DNA of 64,000 nt from Channallabes apus (taxonomy: Eukaryota > Chordata > Actinopteri > Siluriformes > Clariidae): assembly GCA_030522415.1 (NCBI GenBank), contig CM060112.1, forward strand, positions 5,534,501 to 5,598,500, written 5' to 3'. The notes under the pieces are model-generated. The model was not told the origin of the DNA, did no database searches, and saw only the letters and a list, made by a program, of their open reading frames with translations. The first letter of the stretch is position 1. Every line of letters starts with the position of its first letter. Made by a program: the position numbers and the translations under genes. Of this stretch, positions 19,470 to 29,500 are shown in pieces.

Positions 19470-19990
19470 CAGTGTCCACACGAGGGCAGCGGACTGTTTG
19501 ATCACGTTCCCTTGTACACGTGTTCCCAAATGATTTGGAACACATCCAAAATGGCGACAAGGATTCTACATACTGCCTGCGTTCTATTCCATTTAATTGT
19601 TGTGTCCTTTTAATTATGATAACCTATTCAACAATAATGTAAATAAGTATAAGAAATCTTTTTCGAGCTCATTTTTCACGCTCTAGCGAGACGCAAGGCC
19701 TTATGGGACATTTTCATTCCCTTTCCGGGGAAGTGAAGACCTGATGTTCACTCGTTCCCTACAACGTTCGCAGTTCTGAACATTTTTGCTCCCTGCTGGT
19801 TAGAATCACACTTAACATGACTGAACACCCTGTGAAGTATACTTCGCATGGTACTTTAGGCCGATTGGAACGCACCTTTTATCTAGGCCCTGGACGTATT
19901 CCAAATCATTTGGGAACACTGGTACAAATAAACGTGAGCAAACACTCTGCCCTCTGGTGGACACGGCTTGTAACCTCATGTGAAAAAAAT
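19470..19990. repeat. Inverted pair of the CCGCCATTTTGGA-type repeat
   Basis: Left copy (about 19470-19565, minus) and right copy (about 19870-19985, plus) share aatgatttgg, gtgttcc and a ccctcgtgtgga/ccctctggtggac block. About 300 bp of unrelated sequence, with no gene, lies between them. Confidence 0.65.
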
Positions 19991-19999
19991 GGCTTCGAC

Positions 20000-20900
20000 T
20001 CAGCCTTTTGGCATTTATATTGCCAAAGCTTAGAAATAAGTCACAAAATAAGACTAGCAATAAATAGACAAAATTTAACTGCAGTCATTTAACTGCAGTC
20101 AAAAAGTCACACTAGTGATGAAAACTACTGAAGAAGGAAAGCAAAAAGCAAATGTAGTAGTAATAATAATAATAATAATAATCACATTACTACTACTACT
20201 ACTGCTTCTGCTAATAATAACAACCATAATACACAATTTTAACATGTTTTAGGTATTAGCTACTGGTTATTAGCATGTAGCTTTTCACTGTTAGCATGTT
20301 AGAAGCCCTCTTTGCTGGCATGAGACAAAAAATTAACCCGACATGTCTATTCAGTGTTCTGATGCAGAGATAAATATCTTGTAAAATGGTTGGGAGGGTA
20401 CTCTGCTTGCTAGGTAGTGGCCTGGCACCTGCTAATAAAGATATGAAAGGCTTCTGTTGACTATGAATGAACCAATCTTCCATAGTTGCTCTGTTACCCG
20501 GCAGCCTACTTGGATCTTCTGGAGGTCCTCGATAGTGCAGTCCAACTCATAACTCTCCACCCCACTTCTGACACCAACAGCGTTTTACCGCCGGAAAGGA
20601 TGTTGGAGAGACGAGTGAGCTTACTTGCTGCCCAATGCAATGGCTGGGAGTACTTTATTTATTCTCAGCACTGTATAGCATGAACAGCACATTCACACAA
20701 GAACCTCATCCAATTCAGCCTTAGCATGAACCAGAGCACATTCAACAGGTCACACACACATAACACACATAACACACCCAACTTGGCCGAAGCCACTAAC
20801 CCAAACACCCTTCCCCAATAGGGTGGACACATAGAGAACCCCCGCAAGGCATGATGGGCGTCAGCCGCCGCCCCGCCCACGCCACAATATATATATATAT
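20000..20900. other. Intergenic sequence, no gene recognised
   Basis: It contains an AAT/ACT microsatellite at 20157-20210 and a GC-richer stretch (20470-20880) that may be part of an old LTR or DNA element, but I see no terminal repeats or open frame to prove it. Confidence 0.4.
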
Positions 20901-21169
20901 ATACTCAGCAAAAAACAATACATTCACGTACATTCTCAACAATAATGTTGTACAAATCCAAATAACTTTACAGATCTTCATTGTAAAGGGTTTAAACAAT
21001 GTTTTCCATGCATGTTCAATTAACCGTAATCAATTAATTAACATGCACCTGTGGAATGGTCGTTAAGACCTTAACAGTTTACAGAAAGTAGGCATTTAAG
21101 GTCACAGTTCTAAAAATGCAGGACACTAAAGAGACTTGTTTACCGACTGTGAAAAACACCCAAAGAAAG

Positions 21170-21561
21170 ATGCCCAGGGTCCCTGCTCATCTGCCTGAAT
21201 GTGCATTAGGCATGCTGCAGGGAGGCATGAGGACTGCTGATGTGGCTATAGGGCAATAAATTGCCATGTCCACACTGTGAGACGCCTAAGACAGCGCTAC
21301 AGGGAGACAGGAAGGACAGCTGATCATCCTCGCAGTGGAAGACCACGTGTAACAACACCTGCACAGGATGGGTACATCCGAATATCACATCTGCGTGACA
21401 GGTACAGGATGGCCACAACAACTGCCCGAGTCACACCAGGAACACACAATCCCTCCATCTCACAGCAAGAACTGACAAATCTGGTCCAGTCCATGAGGAG
21501 GAGATGCACTGCAGTACTTCAAGCAGCTGGTGGCCACCAGATACTGACTGGTACTGACTGA
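21170..21561 (+). pseudogene. Tc1 transposase: N-terminus fused to C-terminus by deletion
   Basis: The start MPRVPAHLPE and GMLQGGMRTADVA are followed by stops and a frameshift. An open part then has RLRQRYRETGRTAD, SGRPRVTTPAQD and MATTTARVTPGTHNPSIS, and jumps directly to the C-terminal LVQSMRRRCTAVLQAAGGH. The DDE catalytic core between them is missing, so this is a non-autonomous deletion derivative. Confidence 0.88.
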
Positions 21562-21684
21562 TTTTGAGCCTCCCTTCATTCAGGGAAAGTGAAACATTTT
21601 TAGTTTGTCTTATGGTGTTGACTCTTTTAGTGTTCATACAAATATTTACACATTAAGTTTACTGAAAGTAAAAACAGTTGAAAG

Positions 21685-22712
21685 TAGGGCTGCACGATAT
21701 ATTGAAAAAATATCGTTATCGCGATAATGGCATGCGCGATAACCATATCGCAAAGAGTTACGATAAATAATTTACGTGCCAAGCATTTGTGTGTCCAAAT
21801 TTGACCAATCAGATGGGCCCTTACTACCTTACTATGTTTATACCCGCTTATTTATATCTTATACTTAATTCTGTCGCGAACTAACCCGGGATGATCAGAA
21901 GACTTAGCGATTAGCCGTTAGCCCTTTGTAGCGTGGACGGTAAACCCAAACGCTGCAGGAAGCGAGTCGGCAGGATAACCATGCGAATTAGTCTAAGGAC
22001 TCTCACAGAAGGGGAGCAAGGGAAAAACACAAATTTAACCCGCGTCCTATAAACACACACTCGAATCAGAAAGTAAACAATCTGAACCGACATGGCGAAC
22101 TCAGTGACTAAGCATGTGGTGGTTTGTTTACTCCTCTTATACTTCCAGGTTCGCGCCCGCATTACTTCCGGGTCCTAGTGCCGGTCGCGGAGCGCGCGTG
22201 TGTGTGTGACAAATAGTATTTTTTAAATTTAATTTTTGTTTAATAATATTTATTTTTATTAAAAAAAAGGCAAGCCAAAGAGAATATTTTGTTTAAAAGA
22301 TGCTCTTGTTTTAAGACACTATTGATGAGTGTATGGTTACATGTAAATAAAAAGTAATGTTTGAAAGTAATTCATATTGTGTTGGCAGGTTTATAGTAAC
22401 AGCAAACCAGAAGTCAGAATATCTGCTGAGGGTTTTAAGTCATTCATAGTGTTTTGAAGTCTAAATATTTGCAACTTCCTTGACATATAGTTTCTTTTTA
22501 GCCTGAATTAGATTTAATTACATCAGACGAATATCTATTACCTGTTTATTTTAGTATGATCATTACATATAAATAAATAATAAAAAAAATAGGCAATAAT
22601 AATAAAAAAATTAATTTATCTAGGGAAATGTTATATCGCAAGAAATATCGTTATCGCAGTATTCAACAACAATATCGCATATCGCATATTTTCCTAACAT
22701 AGTGCAGCCCTA
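21685..22712. mobile_element. Nested hAT element (tagggctgcacga family)
   Basis: Termini tagggctgcacg and gtgcagccct a are inverted. Both sides carry the 8-bp duplication gttgaaag (21677-21684 and 22713-22720). No transposase frame is seen. Subterminal tatcgttatcgcgataa palindromes are typical of this fish hAT group. Part of the interior (about 21880-22060) recurs inverted at 34800-34975. Confidence 0.92.
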
Positions 22713-22749
22713 GTTGAAAGTCAGAGGACGTTTCTTTTTTTGCTGAGTG

Positions 22750-23369
22750 TGTGACGGGCCCCTGTCGTCGTGGCTGCGGCGCCGCACCAACCCCCCCCCC
22801 CCCCCCTCCTGCTCAATGTATAATGCTGATGTGGTTTATTTAGAGTATGGTTGGGCTGGGGAGGCTAGTTTCAGAATACTGCGGGGTACTGTAGCATAAT
22901 TGTCTGGAGTGCAGCGTAGCTTGTGTTCACGATTCTTCCTTTTGTGTGAAGGTGTGGATGTGTGTGTGTGACGTGCACCCGTAAGGCTGGGACCTCTTTA
23001 GTTGGCCTTTGACGCCCAGAAGCCAGTGCTCGAAATTGTATTTTTATTTGTTTGTATTGTGTCATTTCATTCTTTTGTATATGTGTACACAGATTGCCGT
23101 GTTCCCTTTTTTTTTATGGTGTGTGACGATTATTTCGATATTTGGCATTGCATGCTATGGAGTGTTTATTTTAAACTGTTTTAAAGGTGAATTATAATAA
23201 AGCTTGTACATTTGTACCTTTGTCTCTCACTTATTAGCCTAACGAACCTTTCTTCTTATGGTGTTATTTCCCCGGTTAACCTTGGGGTGGCGTAATCGGG
23301 TCTGACCAACTTTATATTCATTTGCCCTACCACGGCATTGCCACATACGCAAAAAATGGTTTTCAGAAA
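22750..23369 (+). other. Possible LTR remnant upstream of the Gmr1-like element
   Basis: A C-rich start, a polyadenylation signal (ataataaagcttg near 23195) and ccccggttaaccttggggtggcg before the pol remnant look like an LTR plus leader, but terminal repeats cannot be paired, so this is tentative. Confidence 0.3.
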
Positions 23370-24990
23370 TGCCAGATTTAGAGGTTAATATTCTGGATTA
23401 TGTTAGTCCATTCAGGGAGAGGCTACATCATGCATGCGAGGTAGTGCTTGAGTTGCTTTCAACTGCTCAATCTAGGATGAAATTATTATGACAGAAGGAC
23501 AGTACTGCGGACTTTCCAGCCAGGTGACTACGTACTGATTCTACTTCCCGGTTCAGCTTTGTTCAAGCTCTGTTCAAGTTTGTTGGCCCTTATGTGATTG
23601 ACTGTAAAACTCAGTGACAGGTTATGTCATCCAAACACCATAGGAAGAAAACACATGTGTGCCATATAAACATGCTAAAACAATATGTTTCACGGAGGGG
23701 TTCTGTTGATGTTCCTGTTGTGTCTGTTGCTTCAGTTTCTGCCGCCCAACCGTATCACCTGAGTGATGATAGGATAAATGACAGACATGGTTCACCTCCC
23801 TGTGCCCATCTTCAGAACTCAGAAATTCTGTCCAACCTGAATGGATATTTATCTCATCTGTCGAACTCAGCAAAATTGGACATTATGAAGCTTATCGGTA
23901 AGTACCCTGCACTCTTTAACGACATTCCCACTCAAACCACTGTTATTAGCCATGATATAGGTGATTATAAACCAATAAAGCAACATGCTTACCGCTTAAA
24001 CCCAGTAAAACGTGAAATAATGCATCAGGAAGCTGAGTATCTTCTCTCTCATGGTTTTGCTGTTCCAAGCAACAGTCCATGGAGTTCGCCCTCCCTTCTT
24101 GTCCCAAAACCTGATCAGACCCACCGTTTTTGCACTGACTATCGCAAAATAAATTCTATCACTAAACCAGATTCATTTCCACTTCCACGCATGGACGACT
24201 GTATAGGATCAGCAAAATTTGTCACAAAGTTAGACCTCCTAAAGGGTTATTGGCAGGTCCCTCTAACCAAACGTGCCTCAGAAATTAGTGCTTTTGTCAC
24301 CCCTGATGATTTTTTACAGTAGTGATGCCATTCGGACTGAGAAATGCACCAGCCACTTTTTTCCTCGGCTTATGAACACGGTACTTTCAGGCATCGCTAA
24401 CTGTGAAGTTTACCTAGATAATATAGTGGCATACTCGTCATCCTGGTCTGAACATTTAGAAACCCTTAATGAGCTCTTTAATCATTTGTGCTCTGCGTCT
24501 CCCACACTTAACCTAGCTAAATGTGAATTTGGAAAAGCTGTTGTTATCTACTTGGGAAAACAAGTAGGCCAAGGTCAGTTCTGCCCCGTTTCTTCCAGTG
24601 CAGGCAATTCTGGATTTTCCCGCTCCTCAAACACGTCGGGAGCTCAGATGTTTTTTGCGGATGGCTGGTTATTACCGTGCATTTTGTAAAAACTTTTCAG
24701 ATGTTGTAGCTCCCTTAACCAGTTTAGTAAGACCTAAGACTCCATTCCAGTGGTTAGGGAAATGTTAGTCTGCTTTTGAGGACACCTATCATTGTTTATT
24801 CCGACCACAACTCACTTGTGTTTTGAACTCGAATGCAGAATAGCAGTCAGCGTCTCATGGTTGGTCCTTGTTGCTTCAAGAATTTAACCTTGACATAAGA
24901 TACAAAAAGGGTTTAGACAACATTATGGCAGATGCTCTTTCCAGAGCTTAAGTAATTCATTTTTTTTTTTTAGGAAAGGGAGGTGTTATG
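23370..24990 (+). mobile_element. Ty3/gypsy element of Gmr1 type (integrase before RT), degraded
   Basis: The remnant carries an integrase C-terminal segment followed by RT and RNase H, then a polypurine tract (aggaaagggagg, 24973-24984) and the start of a 3' LTR (tgttatgacc). No complete LTRs are found. Confidence 0.7.
23490..24951 (+). pseudogene. Gypsy pol remnant: integrase C-terminus, RT, RNase H
   Basis: Upstream of RT, decayed codons read FQPGDYVL-like and then VCHINMLKQYVSR, the usual end of integrase in Gmr1-like elements. RT follows directly: RYPALFNDIP-like linker, AYRLNPVKREIM, PWSSPSLLVPK, FCTDYRKINSIT, KLDLLKGYWQVPL, then a TAG at 24320-24322 and a frame change. The catalytic box reads VYLDNIV, so the second Asp of the YxDD box is Asn. 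Later CEFGKAVVIYLGKQVGQG survives, and an RNase H end (IMADALSRA) precedes the stop near 24951. The domain order is the notable point; the copy is dead. Confidence 0.8.
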
Positions 24991-25012
24991 ACCAAGAGTC
25001 ATAAATAAATTG

Positions 25013-25135
25013 GCATACTATCCAGAGTGTACCCTGTCTTGTGCCCAAAGTCTCCAAGTATAGGATCCAGGCCCTTGCGACCCTGTACATGATAAGTGGT
25101 ATAGAAGATGAATGAATGAATGAATGAATGAAACC
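25013..25135. mobile_element. LINE/SINE-type 3' fragment with GAAT tail
   Basis: The stretch gataagtggtatagaagatg followed by GAAT units is a very common fish 3'-terminal repeat. A related copy lies inverted at 39255-39415. Confidence 0.6.
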
Positions 25136-25139
25136 AGAA

Positions 25140-25559
25140 TACACATTTAACTTATAGTTGCAAGTCAAAATTTCATATATACTAATTGTGAATATGAATG
25201 TCATGGCAGTATTGGGTTTTCAATGATTCCTTAGATCTGGTCTTTTTCTTGAGATGGAGTGATGGTACACATTTAACTTGAAGAAAACCATCACCAAACT
25301 TTTGGCAGAATTCTGGTTAGTGTTTGACCCGTCTTACTTGAGAGAGTGTTCAATTAAATGATGTTAAGGTTACTTTAAATCCCATGTTTTTATTCATATC
25401 CTGTATATTTATTTGCAATGCATTATTTTCATATTTGTGAAGACTGAACAATGCACAAGTTGCACTGTGGGGTGATTTAAAATAATGAAGCCAACACAGT
25501 GATGAAGCTGCAACACATTTTAAGTATGACAGTTTGAGCTGATTGACAGTTTAAATCTA
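25140..25559. other. Intergenic sequence, nothing recognised
   Basis: AT-rich DNA without an open frame, terminal repeats or homology to other parts of the window that I can see. Confidence 0.5.
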
Positions 25560-25766
25560 ACTGTTAGAAACACACACTTCACACATTTTTTTTTGCTAAG
25601 CAGTTTGCAGCTTCCTCGCAAAGCCAGAAAAGGATGTGGTCAGTGCATGGGCATAGAATGTAACATAAGCAGAGCAGTGGGTAAAGTTCAAAGAGTTTAA
25701 AATCTTTTGCAAACAGAGTAGCAAAAGTGTAAATAAGTGTAAGTATACAGTAAGTGTGAATTGTGA

Positions 25767-25805
25767 ATGAAGATGCTCCTCATCTTCAACTCCAGCTGAT
25801 ATCAA
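25767..25805 (+). pseudogene. Dead signal-peptide exon of a CMRF35-like gene
   Basis: It begins ATGAAGATGCTCCTCATCTTCA like the live first exons, but a small deletion gives a TGA, and the donor gtaaag reads aacaaa. The 200 bases before it (from 25560) resemble the upstream regions of genes B and C (tttgcagcttcctc, agaaaaggatgtgg), so a promoter plus first exon was duplicated and died here, 0.7 kb before gene B. Confidence 0.75.
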
Positions 25806-26329
25806 ACAAACGCATTTAGAAAGATTCTCTGCATGGCCGTAATAATTTCTGTACTCGTGCTGCGCCCTCGTCCCTACACCTGCATCATAGCCATGCTGAT
25901 ATTCAGTACAACGGGCACAAGCTTGAGTGTGATATCACTTAATTATGCAATATATAACAGTATAATAATACATTAATTTTCAGCCTCTTTATTGCGGTCA
26001 TGTTGGTAGGAGATTTGAACCCTACATGGACACACAGTATATCCATATTATAAAATGCAGCATAAATTGTAGAGGATGGTTTTTTTTTTAATGAAGAATT
26101 AAGATTCATCTGAATTAAACATCAAATAATTTGATCATCTGTTTTTTTTTTTGTTTTTTTTTTACCTCATGTGTGTATGAAGTGATGAACAAGCACTACT
26201 AATCTTCAGATAAACTTTTGGAATTCTGTGTTTTGTAATTAGCCTCTGTGTTTATGCACACACACAAGTTACACTACAGTTACAGTACCACTTAACAAAG
26301 TCACGTGTGAAATTTCTCTCATTTCACAT

Positions 26330-26474
26330 TTCACACTTTTTTTTTTAATCGTTTGCAACTTTCTCACACACAAGAAAAGGAAGTAATCATTGCAAGAGAG
26401 ACAGAGTCAGGGTAAAAGAACAGAAAAATGTAAATCTTTTCGACATGGAGCTGGAGTTTAAATGTGAACTGAAG
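26330..26474 (+). promoter_or_regulatory. Gene B promoter-proximal region with Ets/PU.1-like site
   Basis: The motif aaaaggaagt (26375-26384) fits the PU.1/Ets core GGAA in the purine-rich context usual in myeloid promoters. The same motif stands about 75-90 bp upstream of the start codon of gene C. No TATA box is evident. Function is inferred. Confidence 0.4.
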
Positions 26475-26514
26475 ATGAAGATCCTCCTCATCTTCACCCT
26501 CTGCCTGATCTCAG
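26475..26514 (+). CDS. Gene B exon 1: signal peptide
   Basis: The same 13 residues as gene A, donor gtaaag, phase 1. Confidence 0.88.
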
Positions 26515-29500
26515 GTAAAGAAATGCACTTCAGAATGCACCTCACTCTCAGCAGCAGTGTTACATGAAGGAAAGTTTTACTCAAATTGATTGAGTTTGGT
26601 GTTTTGATAGATGGGGGACATTCCAAGAAAGTACCAGGATCATCAGGAGAAGGAATCAAGTGCAAGTGTGATACAAAATGCAAAAAAGAGGAAAAACTGT
26701 TCTGTAATGGTATAGCACCAAACTGTTCTGACCAAATAAGAAATTATTCAACAAGAGTCTCACTAATTGACGACAAAACATCTGCAGAGATCAAGGTGAT
26801 CGGGCAGCTCAGTGCATATAACGACGGGACGTATTACTGTGTGTTTCGGAGGGACCCATGTACAAACATTTCCACACCAGTAAAAATAAAGATAAAGGAA
26901 GGTGAGTTTCACACCAATGCCTTCTTTTTATAATCATGGACTTTAAACATCAGTATTCAGAATGAATTTTAACAGTAAATGGTCAATCAGTGCACATGTG
27001 AATTCTTTAATGAACCAATTTTATTTCTAATTACTGTAAGTGATCATTTTAATTGCTGTGTCATTAGACAAATAAAACCCTTAAGAATGTCCAGTGAAAA
27101 ACAGAGAACACCCCAGGTTTTACTCCTTTTTCTAAAAATGTATACTTAAAGTTATTTTTATATTTATTAAGTAAACTTCAAGTGCAGTCCCCAAGTATAT
27201 TTTATGTACAGTAGTAAGTACACCAATCAACATGCTAGTAGTTTTCTTGTAAAGGTAATATTTTAAATTCAATAGTTTGAAATGTACTATTTAAAATTTA
27301 CTTCCTGGGACTAAATCAACTCACTTTTTAGTTTATAAACTTACAGTGGCTTGCAAAAGTATTCGGCCCCATTGAACTTTTCCACATTTTGTCACATTAC
27401 AGCCACAAACATGAATCAGTTTTACTGGAATTCCACATGAAAGACCAATACAAAGTTGTGTTCACGTGAGAAGTGGAACGAAAATCATACATGATTCCAA
27501 ACATTTTTTACAAATAAATAACTAAAAAGTGGGGTGTGCGTAATTATTCAGCCCCCTTTGGTCTGGGCCTGTCTGTATGTGTTGCATGTTTTTGGTGGGT
27601 TTCCTTCAGGTAATTTGATTTCTTTCCACAGTCCAAAAACATGTGGGTTAGGTTAACTGACATTTCCTAATTTCACTTAGGGTGTGATTGAGTGTGTTTA
27701 TGTGTGCATGCTCGTACAGTATAATAATACAGTGGAACCTCGGATTACGAGCATAATTCGTTCCGGAAGCGGGCTGGTATTCCAAAACAATCGTAAACCA
27801 AATTAAATTTGAAATAATGGAAACTTAAATTATTCGTTACACAGCCCAAAAAAATAAATACATAAAAATAATTAATACAAGATATAAAGTAAAATTAACT
27901 TGCACTTTGCCTTTCAAAAAAGTAAAAATAAATCTCAACAGATAAGTTTTTCCGTTTGTGCACGCAGGCGCTGTGTATGTATGTGTGTGTGTGTGTGTGG
28001 GTGTGTGTGTGTGTGTGTGTGTGTGGGTGTGTGAGGCTAGAGTAAGTGGAGATTCTTGCTTTCAGCCCCTCCTGTCTCCCACTTCTCATCTTACACCGTA
28101 AAACTTTCTCCTCTCGTCTGAAAGCACACACACATCAACGGAAAGACTGTTGTGCTCCTCTAAATTATTAAAGCTTCTCCGCTTTATTTTTAATGTTGCT
28201 CGCGACAGCGTAACAGCCCGTTAATTCATGCTCGTGTAATGATGATGGACAAACTGCTCGATGCCCGTTCTTTTATTTTCTGCATTGTCGGGCTATAGTA
28301 CAAACTTTCAGGTGGGTCCTGCACTTAAATCTAACAAAAGAACTACTGAAGAACAAAACGCAGGCTCTATAGCCTAGCTTACATCTCGCATTCGCGTTCA
28401 CACACACCGGACTGCATTACCCACAATGCATCTCCCGCACTGGACTACACTTCCTTAAATAGCTGTCATAAATCCACCTCTCTCTCCCGCAACACTCTTT
28501 TATCTGAAAAAATAGCAATAAACATCGCTAATGACACTCGTGTGAGTGCAAACTAACAGATTCACTGCTGTAAAGTAAAACGAACAAACAAATAAACCGC
28601 ATCTTACCTCTGTGTGTCAGAGCAGAGTGAGCAGATTGTGTGTCTCTTGCCTTAATGTCTGTGGGCACACATACACGCACACACACACAGCGATGAGCTG
28701 AGGAAGAAAATGTTTTTAAACCTCTTTATTTGGGAATTTCTTTGGCTTTACTCATGCACACACGTGTGTTATAAGAAACAGTACACACGCTGTACACACG
28801 CGCTTCCGAACACAAAATAAAATATGTTTTACACACACACGTGTTATAGTAAACAGTACACGCGTGCACGGATGTTGATTATACCAGTAAGAGATGAGCA
28901 CTAAGACCCAGAAAGGGAGACAATTACCCACAATTCGTTTGCTCAGTTGTGATCACGTGACACTCGGTGTCAAAACAAGAAGCGCATCCGTGATACATGA
29001 TACTTGGTGCTCGTAAACCAAGACAATGCTCGTTTACCAAATCAAAATTTATTAAAAATCTTTGCTTGTCTTGCGGAACACTTGTAAACCGCATTACTTG
29101 TAATCCGAGGATTCACTGTACATTAATTTTCAGCCTCTCTTTATTGTGGTCATGGACACACAATATATCCATATTATAAAATGCTGCATAAATTATAGAG
29201 GGTGATTTTTTTTGTACAGGGTTAGCAATGGATTGCTAAGACAAGACAAGTATTTTTTTAATTTCTGAGGCAAGTAAGCTCCCCTCTCCCCATCTCGTCC
29301 TACGCAGTTACCCTTCCTCCACTCTTTTCACATGCACGCGCACACGCGGAAATGTAAACACTGTTTTATCTGCAAAATAAACAAGAAATCTCTCTAACGA
29401 CCCTCCATTGAGCGACACACTAACTGAATCACTGCTGTAAAGTAAAAATTCAAAAATTATCCTGCACTTTACCTTTGAAAAGAATCACGACAGAGAAGTA

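Larger units (their letters stand above)
20901..22749 (+). mobile_element. Tc1-like element, internally deleted, interrupted by a hAT
   Basis: Outer ends actcagcaaaaaac (left) and gtttctttttttgctgagt (right) are the inverted termini of a familiar fish Tc1 family. The interior holds a transposase remnant and, at 21685-22712, a later hAT insertion. Confidence 0.85.

Noticed and set aside
25833..25930. A conserved small ORF (starts MAVIISVLVL) repeated at 41996
   Set aside because: The two copies lie in the B/C duplication and differ by a one-base indel that breaks the frame, so the similarity is from DNA duplication, not protein constraint.
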